From Micromonospora sp. MP36 (lineage in GTDB: Bacteria; Actinomycetota; Actinomycetes; Mycobacteriales; Micromonosporaceae): a DNA stretch of 64,000 nucleotides. Under the pieces are notes generated by a model that was not told the origin of the DNA, did not search any database, and saw only the letters and a program-made list of their open reading frames with translations. The stretch covers positions 1-64,000 of the forward strand of contig NZ_VSFA01000036.1 of the NCBI RefSeq assembly GCF_008119785.1. Direction: 5' to 3'. Of the stretch, positions 17,513 to 27,952 are shown one piece after another; position 1 is the first letter of the stretch; each line of letters opens with the position of its first letter. A program made the position numbers and the translations under genes.

Positions 17513-18190
17513 ATGGGCATCGAGGAGAAGCTTCCCTCCGGCGTCCTGCTCACCACCGTGGAGAAGCTGGTCAACTGGTCGCGGAAGTCGTCCGTCTGGG
17601 GCGCCACCTTCGGCCTGGCCTGCTGTGCCATCGAGATGATGGCGGCCGGCGGCCCGCACTACGACCTGGGCCGCTGGGGCATGGAGGTGTTCCGCGCCTC
17701 GCCCCGGCAGGCGGACCTGATGATCGTGGCCGGCCGGGTGAGCCAGAAGATGGCCCCGGTCCTGCGCCAGATCTACGACCAGATGGCCGAGCCCCGCTGG
17801 GTGCTCTCCATGGGCGTCTGCGCCAGCAGCGGCGGCATGTTCAACAACTACGCCATCGTGCAGGGCGTCGACCACATCGTCCCGGTCGACATGTACCTTC
17901 CCGGCTGCCCGCCCCGGCCCGAGATGCTCATCGACGCGATCCTCAAGCTCCGCGAGAAGATCATGTACGAGCCGCTGGGCCCGAACGGCCGCAAGATGCT
18001 GGAGGCCCGCAAGGAGCGCGGTGACGTGCCGGTCGTGCCGTACGGCTCGATGCCGTCGTCGTACCGCAACGACAAGGCCCGGCGCGCCGAGTGGACCAAG
18101 GCGGTCCGTGAGGGGCGCGAGGAGCAGTTGCGGATCGAGAACTGGATGAAGGCCCAGAACCACCTCCACTCGCACGGGGGCCCGAAGTGA
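17513..18190 (+). CDS. nuoB: NADH-quinone oxidoreductase subunit B
   Basis: Peripheral-arm subunit holding the terminal [4Fe-4S] cluster N2 that reduces quinone. Ligand cysteines appear as ACCAIEMM, GVCASSGGMF and LPGCPPRPE. 225 residues, with a C-terminal charged extension after the usual core (about residue 160 on). A GAGGGAGG stretch lies upstream of ATG 17513. The stop overlaps the GTG of nuoC. Confidence 0.97.
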   Translation: MGIEEKLPSGVLLTTVEKLVNWSRKSSVWGATFGLACCAIEMMAAGGPHYDLGRWGMEVFRASPRQADLMIVAGRVSQKMAPVLRQIYDQMAEPRWVLSMGVCASSGGMFNNYAIVQGVDHIVPVDMYLPGCPPRPEMLIDAILKLREKIMYEPLGPNGRKMLEARKERGDVPVVPYGSMPSSYRNDKARRAEWTKAVREGREEQLRIENWMKAQNHLHSHGGPK

Positions 18191-18924
18191 CCGCACCTGA
18201 CGACAAGACCACCAACGGCGGCGTGCCGGTGCCAGTGCCGCCGGCCGGCGCCACCAGCGGCGCACCGGCCGAGCACCCACCGTCCAGCCCCGCCGGCCGC
18301 GGCATGTTCGGCATCCACGGCACCGGCGACGTCTCCGGCTTCGGCGGGCTGGTCCGGCAGCGCTCGGCGATCGAGGACAGCCCCCGGCCGTACGGCGGCT
18401 ACTTCGACGAGGTCCGGGACGCGCTGGAGGAGGCGTACCCCGCGTTCGCCGACGCGATCGAGAAGGTCGTGGTCGACCGGGGCGAGCTGACCCTGCACGT
18501 GCGCCCGGAGCGGATCGCTGAGGTCTGCCAGGTGATGCGCGACGACCTGGCGCTCCGTTTCGAGCTCTGCTCCTCGGTGTCCGGGGTGGACTACCTGGGC
18601 GCGGACGAGCGGCGGCTGCACGTCGTCTACCAGCTCACCTCGATGACCTACCGGCGTCGGGTCCGGCTGGAGGCCGCGGTCTCCGCCGAGGACCCGCACC
18701 TGCCGAGCGTCACCAGCGTCTACCCGACCGCCGACTGGCAGGAGCGGGAGACGTACGACATGTTCGGCATCGTCTTCGACGGCCACCCCAACCTGACCCG
18801 GATCCTCATGCCGGACGACTGGGAGGGGCACCCGCAGCGCAAGGACTACCCCCTCGGCGGTGTGCCCGTCGAGTACAAGGGCGCGGAGATCCCGCCGCCG
18901 GACAAGCGGAGGTCGTACCAGTGA
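18187..18924 (+). CDS. nuoC: NADH-quinone oxidoreductase subunit C
   Basis: 30-kDa-type subunit of the complex I connecting arm, 245 residues. The core has the conserved ERETYDMFGIVFDGHPNL and RILMPDDWEGHPQRKDYPLGG signature near the C terminus. The first 75 residues are a Pro/Gly-rich extension, typical in actinobacterial copies. Separate from nuoD, unlike the fused nuoCD of enterobacteria. GTG start and stop both overlap neighbours by 4 nt. Confidence 0.96.
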   Translation: MTAPDDKTTNGGVPVPVPPAGATSGAPAEHPPSSPAGRGMFGIHGTGDVSGFGGLVRQRSAIEDSPRPYGGYFDEVRDALEEAYPAFADAIEKVVVDRGELTLHVRPERIAEVCQVMRDDLALRFELCSSVSGVDYLGADERRLHVVYQLTSMTYRRRVRLEAAVSAEDPHLPSVTSVYPTADWQERETYDMFGIVFDGHPNLTRILMPDDWEGHPQRKDYPLGGVPVEYKGAEIPPPDKRRSYQ

Positions 18925-20249
18925 CGACGTCGAACTACGCGACCGAGCGCGAGACCACCGAGGGCAAGGTCTTCACCGTCACCGGTGGGGACTGGGACAC
19001 GGTCGTCTCCGGCACCGACCCGATCAACGACGAGCGGATCGTCGTCAACATGGGCCCGCAGCACCCGTCCACGCACGGCGTGCTCCGGCTGATCCTGGAG
19101 CTGGAGGGCGAGACGGTCCGCGAGGCCCGCTCGGTCATCGGCTACCTGCACACCGGCATCGAGAAGAACCTCGAATACCGCAACTGGGTCCAGGGCTCGA
19201 CCTTCGTGACCCGGATGGACTACCTCTCCCCGCTGTTCAACGAGACGGCGTACGCGCTGGCGGTGGAGAAGCTGCTCGGCATCACCGACGACATCACCGA
19301 GCGGGCCAACACCATCCGAGTGCTGATGATGGAGCTCAACCGGATCTCCTCGCACCTGGTCTGGCTGGCCACCACCGGTATGGAGCTGGGCGCGATCTCG
19401 ATCATGCTGTACGGCTTCCGCGAGCGGGAGTACATCCTCGATATCTTCGAGACCATCACCGGCCTGCGCATGAACCACGCGTACGTGCGTCCGGGCGGGG
19501 TGGCGCAGGACGTGCCGGACGACGCGATCGTCAAGATCCGCGAGTTCCTGAAGATGATGCCGAAGAAGCTCAAGGAGTACGAGGACCTCCTTTCCGGCCA
19601 GCCGATCTGGGTCGAGCGCACCAAGCACGTCGCGGTGCTCGACGTGACCGGCTGCCTGGCGCTCGGCGTCACCGGTCCGGTGCTCCGCTCCGCCGGGCTC
19701 GCCTGGGACCTGCGCAAGACCATGCCCTACTGCGGCTACGAGACGTACGAGTTCGACGTCCCGACCCACCCGGACGGCGACGTCTGGGGCCGCTACCAGG
19801 TCCGGCTCGCGGAGATCCGGGAGTCGCTGAAGCTGGTCGAGCAGGCGGTGGACCGGCTGAGCAAGCGCGGCCCGGTGATGGTGGCCGACAAGAAGATCGC
19901 CTGGCCGGCGCAGCTCGCCATCGGCGTCGACGGCATGGGCAACTCGCTGGAGCACGTGGCCAAGATCATGGGCCAGTCGATGGAGTCGCTGATCCACCAC
20001 TTCAAGCTCGTCACCGAGGGATTCCGGGTGCCGCCGGGCCAGGTGTACGTCGGCATCGAGTCGCCCCGCGGCGAGCTGGGCGTGCACGCGGTGTCCGACG
20101 GTGGCACCCGGCCGTACCGGGTGCACTACCGGGAGCCGAGCTTCATCAACCTGCAGGCCCTCCCGGCGATGGCCGAGGGCGGCCTGATCGCCGACGTGAT
20201 CGCCGGTGGCGCCTCGCTGGACCCCGTGATGGGTGGTTGTGACCGATGA
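18921..20249 (+). CDS. nuoD: NADH-quinone oxidoreductase subunit D
   Basis: 49-kDa subunit forming the quinone-binding site with NuoB. 442 residues with GPQHPSTHGVLRLILELEGE near the N terminus (the His loop), YLHTGIEKNLEYR, and the C-terminal SPRGELGVHAVSDGGTRPYR. The first 25 residues are a Thr/Glu-rich lead. GTG start at 18921, with 4-nt overlaps at both ends. Confidence 0.97.
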   Translation: MTTSNYATERETTEGKVFTVTGGDWDTVVSGTDPINDERIVVNMGPQHPSTHGVLRLILELEGETVREARSVIGYLHTGIEKNLEYRNWVQGSTFVTRMDYLSPLFNETAYALAVEKLLGITDDITERANTIRVLMMELNRISSHLVWLATTGMELGAISIMLYGFREREYILDIFETITGLRMNHAYVRPGGVAQDVPDDAIVKIREFLKMMPKKLKEYEDLLSGQPIWVERTKHVAVLDVTGCLALGVTGPVLRSAGLAWDLRKTMPYCGYETYEFDVPTHPDGDVWGRYQVRLAEIRESLKLVEQAVDRLSKRGPVMVADKKIAWPAQLAIGVDGMGNSLEHVAKIMGQSMESLIHHFKLVTEGFRVPPGQVYVGIESPRGELGVHAVSDGGTRPYRVHYREPSFINLQALPAMAEGGLIADVIAGGASLDPVMGGCDR

Positions 20250-21069
20250 CTGTCTTTACCGAAGAGACCCGGGCCCGGGCGCGGGAGATCATCGCCCGGT
20301 ACCCGGCGGACCGGTCCCGCTCGGCCCTGCTGCCGCTGCTGCACCTGGTGCAGTCGGAGGAGGGCTACGTCTCCCCGGCCGGTGTCGAGTTCTGCGCCGA
20401 GGTGCTCGGCCTGAACAAGGCCCAGGTCGGCGCGGTGGCCACCTTCTACACCATGTACAAGCGCAAGCCGACCGGCGACTACCTGGTCAGCGTCTGCACC
20501 AACACCATGTGCAACGTGCTGGGTGGCCAGGAGGTCTACGACACCCTCGCCGAGCACCTGGGCGTCGGGCACGACGAGACCACCGAGGACGGCAAGATCA
20601 CCCTGGAGCACGCCGAGTGCCTGGCGGCGTGTGACTACGGCCCGGTGATGACGGTCAACTACGACTTCTTCGACGGGGTGGACCCGCAGACCGCGCTCGG
20701 GGTGGTCGAGGAGCTGCGCGCCGGCGGCCGGCCGATGCCGACCCGGGGCGCCCGGCTCTGCAGCCTCAAGGAGATGTCGGTCCAGCTCGCCGGCTTCGCC
20801 GACGAGCGGGAGGGCGCGGTCGCCGACGGTGGGCCGGGCGAGCCGACCCTGCGCGGCCTGCGCCTGGCCGAGCAGCACGGCATCTCGGTGTCGGGCTTCG
20901 ACCCGAACACCCCGATCCGCAGCAAGGCCGAGGCCGACAAGGCCGCCGAGCAGGCCAAGGCCGCCCAGGCCGCAGGCGCGGCGGCCAACCCGCCGGCCGC
21001 CGACCGCAAGCCGGCCGGCGACGGGGCCGTAGCGCAGCAGCGCACCCTCAAGGAAGCGGAGGCTCAGAA

Positions 21070-21073
<4 letters not shown>
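20246..21073 (+). CDS. nuoE: NADH-quinone oxidoreductase subunit E
   Basis: Thioredoxin-fold subunit carrying [2Fe-2S] cluster N1a. Ligands are CTNTMC and CLAAC (about residues 89-94 and 130-134). The family core ends near residue 165; here the protein continues to 275 residues with an Ala/Lys/Glu-rich, repetitive tail (KAEADKAAEQAKAAQAAGAA) that looks disordered or helical. The tail is an actinobacterial-style extension with no assigned role. Confidence 0.96.
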
Positions 21074-22385
<1,312 letters not shown>

Positions 22386-22386
<1 letters not shown>

Positions 22387-24887
22387 TGACCGACGTAGCC
22401 AAGCAGACCGAGACCGTCACCCTCACCATCGACGGCGTTCAGGTCACCGCGCCCAAGGGGGCGCTGCTGATCCGGGTCGCCGAGCAGTTGGGCACCGAGA
22501 TCCCCCGGTTCTGCGACCACCCGCTGCTGGCCCCGGCCGGCGCCTGCCGGCAGTGCCTGGTGGAGGTGGAGGGCCAGCGCAAGCCGGTCGCCTCCTGCAC
22601 GCAGACCGTCGCCGACGGCATGGTGGTGCGGACCCAGCTCACCTCGCCGGTGGCCAAGAAGGCGCAGGAGGGGGTGATGGAGCTGCTGCTCCTCAACCAC
22701 CCCCTGGACTGCCCGATGTGTGACAAGGGCGGCGAGTGCCCGCTGCAGAACCAGGCGATGTCCACCGGCCGGACGGATTCCCGGTTCCACGAGCACAAGC
22801 GGGAGTACGAGAAGCCGCTGGAGATCAGCACCCAGGTGCTGCTCGACCGCGAGCGGTGCGTGCTCTGCCAGCGCTGCACCCGGTTCTCCGAGGAGATCGC
22901 CGGTGACAAGTTCATCGACCTGATGAACCGGTCGTCGGCCGAGGAGATCAACATCTACCGGGACGACGCGTACGGCGAAGACGGCGACGCCGGTGACGTC
23001 CCGTTCAACTCGTACTTCTCCGGGAACACCGTGCAGATCTGCCCGGTGGGCGCGCTGACCGGCGCGCAGTACCGGTTCCGGGCCCGCCCGTTCGACCTGG
23101 TCTCCACCCCGAGCGTCTGCGAGCACTGCTCGGCCGGTTGCGCCCAGCGCACGGACTGGCGGCGGGGCAAGGTGCTGCGCCGGCTGGCCGGCGACGACCC
23201 GGCGGTGAACGAGGAGTGGAACTGCGACAAGGGCCGCTGGGGCTTCCAGTACGCCCGCGCGTTCGACCGGCTCACCACCCCGCTGGTCCGCGACGAGCGG
23301 ACCGGCGAGCTGCGTGAGGCGTCCTGGAGCGAGGCGCTGACCCGGGCCGCCGAGGGCCTGCGGGCCGCCCGGGACGGCGGGCAGGGCACGGCGGTGCTGA
23401 CCGGCGGCCGGCTGACCGTCGAGGACGCCTACGCGTACGCGAAGTTCGCCCGGGTCGCGCTGCACACCAACGACATCGACTTCCGGGCCCGCCCGGTCTC
23501 CCGCGAGGAGGCCGACTTCCTGGCCAGCAACGTCGCCGGGGTCACCGAGGTGACCTACGCGGACGTCGAGAATGCGCCCGCGGTGGTGCTGGTCGGCCTG
23601 GAGCCGGAGGAGGAGTGCCCGATCCTCTTCCTGCGGCTGCGCAAGGCGTACCTGAAGAAGAAGCTCACGGTGTACGCGATCGCGCCGTTCGCCACGCGCG
23701 GCCTGGAGAAGCTCGGGGCCAAGCTGGCCCGGGTGGTGCCGGGCGAGGAGGCCAGCGTGCTGGCCGAGCACACCACGGTGGCCGAGGCGCTGAGCCAGCC
23801 GGGGGCGATCCTGATCGTCGGCGAGCGGCTGGGCGCGGTGCCCGGCGGGCTCTCCGCCGCGGCGGACGTCGCCCGGCGTACCGGGGCGAAGCTGGCCTGG
23901 GTGCCGCGGCGCGCGGGTGACCGCGGCGCGGTCGACGCGGGCTGCCTGCCCAACCTGCTCCCCGGCGGCCGCCTGGTCACCGAGCCGGCCGCCCGCGCCG
24001 AGCTGGGCGAGGCGTGGGACATCGCGGCCGGGGTGATCCCCAGCCAGGCCGGCCGGGACACCGACGGCATCCTCGTCGCGGCGGCCAACGGCCAGCTCGG
24101 CGCCCTCGTGGTGGCCGGGGTGGACCCGGCCGACGTGGCCGACCCGCGGCTGGCCGAGCAGGCGCTGGACGCGGTGCCGTTCCTGGTCAGCCTGGAGCTG
24201 CGGATGAGCGCCGTGGCCCGCCGGGCGGACGTGGTCTTCCCGGTCGCCCCGGTGGTGGAGAAGGCTGGCAGCTTCCTGGACTGGGAGGGCCGGCTGCGCA
24301 CCTTCGAGAAGGTGCTGGACACCGCGGCGATGAGCGACGGGCGGGTGCTCGACGCGCTCGCCGCGCACCTCGACGTCCGGCTCGGCACCGGCGACGTGAC
24401 CGGCGTCCGCCGGGAGCTGGGCGCGCTGCCGCCGACCCGGGTGGACCGTCCGTCCGCGCCGTCGGTTGAGCCGGCCGCCGTGCCGCAGCCCGGCGCGGGC
24501 GAGGCCGTGCTGGCCACCTGGCACCAGCTGATCGACCTGGGCAGCCTCACCGACGGCGACGAGCACCTCGCGGGCACCGCCCGCCCGCCGGTGGTCCGGC
24601 TGGGCAAGGGCACCGCCGAGGCGATCGGCGTCGGCGACGGTGACCCGGTGACCGTGGGCACCGACCGCGGCGCGGTCACCCTGCCGGCGGCGATCACCGA
24701 GATGCCGGACGGCGTCGTCTGGCTGCCGACCAACTCACCCGGCTCGACCGTCCGGCGCAGCCTCGGCGCGACGTCCGGCGACGTCGTGCAGGTCTCCGCC
24801 GCGTCGGTCGACGTCCCGGCCGGACGGGTCGCCGCGGACGCGGCCGGTCGCCCGGGTCCGCTCCTCAACTCCGGGAGTGTCCAGTGA
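22386..24887 (+). CDS. nuoG: NADH-quinone oxidoreductase subunit G
   Basis: Largest peripheral subunit (833 residues). N-terminal ferredoxin domain with [2Fe-2S] ligands (FCDHPLLAPAGACRQC), a His/Cys-ligated N5 region, two [4Fe-4S] motifs (CPMCDKGGECPL and CVLCQRC), then CEHCSAGC with a fourth Cys 27 residues later: the extra N7 cluster pattern CxxCxxxCx27C, known from E. coli and Thermus. The C-terminal part is molybdopterin-oxidoreductase-like but does not show an active cofactor site. The end overlaps nuoH. Confidence 0.96.
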
Positions 24888-26236
24888 ACCTCTACCTCGC
24901 GGCGCAGGACCCGACGCTGGCCGACTTCGGCAAGGACCCGTGGTGGCTGGTCCTTATCAAGATCGTCTTCGCGTTCGTCTTCGGCCTGCTGGCGACGCTG
25001 CTCGGCGTCTGGTTCGAGCGCCGGGTCGTCGGCTACATGCAGGTGCGGCCCGGCCCCAACCAGGTCGGTCCGTTCGGCCTGCTGCAGACCCTCGCCGACG
25101 GTCTGAAGATGGCCTTCAAGGAGGACATCCTCCCGCGGGCCGCCGACAAGGTCGTCTACTTCTTCGCCCCGACCATCTCGGTGATCTGCGCGGTCACCGC
25201 GCTGTCGGTGGTGCCCTTCGGCCCGAAGGTCAGCATCTTCGGCCACTGGACGCCGCTGCAGGTCACTGACGTGTCGGTGGCGGTGCTGGTGCTGCTGGCC
25301 TGCTCCTCGATGGGCATCTACGGCATCGTGCTCGGTGGCTGGGCCTCCGGCTCGACGTACCCGCTGCTGGGTGGTCTCCGGTCCAGCGCCCAGATGATCT
25401 CGTACGAGGTCGCCATGGGGCTGAGCATCGTGGCGGTGTTCATGACCGCCGGCACGATGTCCACCAGCGGCATCGTCGCCGCCCAGGCGCACGGAACCCA
25501 GCTGAACATCTTCGGCGTGGACGTCCCGGCCCCGGGCTGGTACGCGATCCTGCTGCTGCCGAGCTTCATCATCTTCTTCATCGCCACCGTCGGTGAGACC
25601 AACCGGGCGCCGTTCGACCTGCCCGAGGCGGAGTCGGAGCTGGTCGCGGGCTTCATGACCGAGTACAGCTCGCTGAAGTTCGCGCTCTTCATGCTCTCCG
25701 AGTACGTCTCGATGGTCACCATGTCCGCGGTCACCACCACGCTCTTCCTCGGCGGGTGGCGGGCCCCGGCCCCGATCACCACCTTCTGGGCCGGCGCCAA
25801 CTCGGGTTGGTGGCCGATGCTCTGGTTCTTCGCCAAGGTGCTGATCCTGGTCTTCGTCTTCGTCTGGCTGCGGGGCACCCTGCCCCGGCTCCGCTACGAC
25901 CAGTTCATGCGCTTCGGCTGGAAGGTCCTGCTGCCGATCAACCTGGTCTGGATCCTGGTCCTGTCCGGGCTCCGCTCGATCGAGGACTGGCAGACCAAGG
26001 ACCGCCTCGTCGCCACCGGCATCGGCGCGGGCGTCCTGCTGCTGGCCACGCTCTTCTGGCCGAGCCGCAAGAAGGAGCTGCGGCCGTCGCTCCAGGAGCA
26101 GGTCAACAGCCGCCCGCACGGCAGCTTCCCGCTGCCGCCGATGGATCTTCAGGTACCACCGAGCCCGCGCACCAGGCGCGTGGTCGCCGAGCGGGAGCCG
26201 GCCAACGTCGTCGGCTCGGACTCCAGGGAGGTGTGA
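24884..26236 (+). CDS. nuoH: NADH-quinone oxidoreductase subunit H
   Basis: Membrane subunit completing the quinone chamber, 450 residues with about eight helices. Marks: FERRVVGYMQVRPGPNQVGP, ETNRAPFDLPEAESELVAGF (charged quinone-site loop) and WLRGTLPRLRYDQFM. The C-terminal 75 residues are a cytoplasmic Pro/Arg-rich extension. GTG start at 24884. Confidence 0.97.
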   Translation: MNLYLAAQDPTLADFGKDPWWLVLIKIVFAFVFGLLATLLGVWFERRVVGYMQVRPGPNQVGPFGLLQTLADGLKMAFKEDILPRAADKVVYFFAPTISVICAVTALSVVPFGPKVSIFGHWTPLQVTDVSVAVLVLLACSSMGIYGIVLGGWASGSTYPLLGGLRSSAQMISYEVAMGLSIVAVFMTAGTMSTSGIVAAQAHGTQLNIFGVDVPAPGWYAILLLPSFIIFFIATVGETNRAPFDLPEAESELVAGFMTEYSSLKFALFMLSEYVSMVTMSAVTTTLFLGGWRAPAPITTFWAGANSGWWPMLWFFAKVLILVFVFVWLRGTLPRLRYDQFMRFGWKVLLPINLVWILVLSGLRSIEDWQTKDRLVATGIGAGVLLLATLFWPSRKKELRPSLQEQVNSRPHGSFPLPPMDLQVPPSPRTRRVVAEREPANVVGSDSREV

Positions 26237-26237
26237 C

Positions 26238-26879
26238 GTGGGCGCGATCACCGGAACGTTCAAGGGCTTCGGGGTCACCTTCTCGCACATGTTCAGGAAG
26301 GTCGTCACCACCGACTACCCGTTCAAGCCGCCGGTCTCGGCGCCGCGCTACCACGGGCGGCACATTCTCAACCGGCACCCGGACGGCTTGGAGAAGTGCA
26401 TCGGCTGCGAGCTGTGCGCGTGGGCCTGCCCGGCGGACGCGATCTACGTGGAGGGTGGCGACAACACCGAGGAGCAGCGCTTCTCCCCGGGTGAGCGGTA
26501 CGCCAGCGTCTACCAGATCAACTACGCCCGCTGCATCTTCTGCGGGCTCTGCATCGAGGCATGCCCGACCCGTTCGCTGACCATGAGCAACGAGTACGAG
26601 CTGGCCCGGGACAGCCGGCAGGACCTGATCTTCACGAAGGAGCAGTTGCTCGCGCCGCTGCTGCCGGGCATGGAGCAGCCGCCGCACCCGATGCGGCTGG
26701 GTGACAGCGAGAAGGACTACTACGTCGGCGGGCTAACCAACCCGGGCACCTCCGCCGGCGCGGAGCACTCGCCGATGGGCCCCGGCCGGTACCAGGTGGA
26801 CGAGCACCCCGGGGTGACTTTCCCCGGCGCCGAGCAGGCCGCGCAGCGGGCCGAGGCGGGCAAGGGAGCAGGAGCATGA
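26238..26879 (+). CDS. nuoI: NADH-quinone oxidoreductase subunit I
   Basis: Ferredoxin-like subunit with two [4Fe-4S] clusters N6a and N6b. The two motifs are CIGCELCAWACP and CIFCGLCIEACP (about residues 54-65 and 98-109). 213 residues; the tail after about 170 is a Pro/Gly-rich extension. GTG 26238 begins one base after the nuoH stop, and the stop overlaps nuoJ. Confidence 0.97.
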   Translation: MGAITGTFKGFGVTFSHMFRKVVTTDYPFKPPVSAPRYHGRHILNRHPDGLEKCIGCELCAWACPADAIYVEGGDNTEEQRFSPGERYASVYQINYARCIFCGLCIEACPTRSLTMSNEYELARDSRQDLIFTKEQLLAPLLPGMEQPPHPMRLGDSEKDYYVGGLTNPGTSAGAEHSPMGPGRYQVDEHPGVTFPGAEQAAQRAEAGKGAGA

Positions 26880-27646
26880 CCAGTCAGACAGTGCTCGCCG
26901 CGGCGGGCCAGGTGTCCGGGGGTGAGGAGGTCACCTTCTGGATCCTCGCCCCGCTGGCGCTGATCGGCGCGATCGGCATGGTCTGGGCGCGGAATGCGGT
27001 GCACTCCGCGCTCTGGCTGGTGCTGACCATGCTCTGCCTGGGCGTGTTCTACGTCCTGCAGGCCGGGCCGTTCATCGGCATGGTGCAGATCATCGTCTAC
27101 ACCGGCGCGATCATGATGCTCTTCCTGTTCGTGCTGATGCTGGTCGGCCGGGACGCCTCCGACTCCCTGATCGAGACGTTGCGCGGGCAGCGGGTCGCCG
27201 CGGTGGTGCTCGGTGTCGGCTTCGCCGGCCTGGTGGGCAGCGGCCTCTACCGGGCGCTGGAGGGCGTCCAGGCGGTGGGCCTGGACAAGCCGAACGCCGA
27301 GGGCAACGTCCAGGGCATCGCCCGGCTGCTCTTCACCAAGTACGTCTTCGCCTTCGAGCTGACCTCCGCGCTGCTGATCACGGCGGCCGTGGGCGCGATG
27401 GTGCTGGCGCACGTGGAGCGGCGTAAGGAGGACCGGATGGACCAGATCGCCACCATGAAGGCCCGGTTCCGCCCCGGCAACTACCCGGGGCCGAAGCCCG
27501 GACCGGGCATCTTCGCCACCTCGTCCTCGGTGGCCACCCCGGCCCGCCTGCCCGACGGCCGGCTGACCGACCGGAGCATCCCGGAGATCCTGCCGGTCCG
27601 GGAGCTGACCGCTGAGGAGACCTCGTTGAAGGGGACGGAAAAGTGA
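26876..27646 (+). CDS. nuoJ: NADH-quinone oxidoreductase subunit J
   Basis: Membrane subunit of 256 residues with five helices in the first 175; FIGMVQIIVYTGAIMMLFLFV is the family signature near helix 3. A cytoplasmic C-terminal tail of about 80 residues is Pro-rich and not part of the core. ATGA overlaps nuoI; the stop overlaps nuoK. Confidence 0.96.
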   Translation: MTSQTVLAAAGQVSGGEEVTFWILAPLALIGAIGMVWARNAVHSALWLVLTMLCLGVFYVLQAGPFIGMVQIIVYTGAIMMLFLFVLMLVGRDASDSLIETLRGQRVAAVVLGVGFAGLVGSGLYRALEGVQAVGLDKPNAEGNVQGIARLLFTKYVFAFELTSALLITAAVGAMVLAHVERRKEDRMDQIATMKARFRPGNYPGPKPGPGIFATSSSVATPARLPDGRLTDRSIPEILPVRELTAEETSLKGTEK

Positions 27647-27942
27647 CCCCGGACTACTACCTGATCCTCGCCGCGGTGCTGTTCACCATCGGTGCCGTCG
27701 GCGTGCTGATCCGGCGTAACGCGATCGTGCTGTTCATGTGCGTGGAGCTGATGCTCAACGCCGCCAACCTGACGCTGGTCACCTTCAGCCGCATCAACGG
27801 CGACCTGAACGGCCAGATCATGGCGTTCTTCGTGATGGTGGTGGCGGCGGCCGAGGTCGTGGTCGGGCTAGCGATCATCATGTCGATCTTCCGGACGCGA
27901 CGCTCGGCGAGCGTCGACGACGCCAACCTGCTGAAGTACTGA
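27643..27942 (+). CDS. nuoK: NADH-quinone oxidoreductase subunit K
   Basis: Small 99-residue antiporter-like membrane subunit with three helices. The conserved Glu of helix 2 is in CVELMLNAANL and the Glu of helix 3 in AAAEVVVGLAI; both belong to the proton path. GTG start overlaps nuoJ by 4 nt. Confidence 0.97.
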   Translation: MTPDYYLILAAVLFTIGAVGVLIRRNAIVLFMCVELMLNAANLTLVTFSRINGDLNGQIMAFFVMVVAAAEVVVGLAIIMSIFRTRRSASVDDANLLKY

Positions 27943-27952
27943 GGGGCCTGCG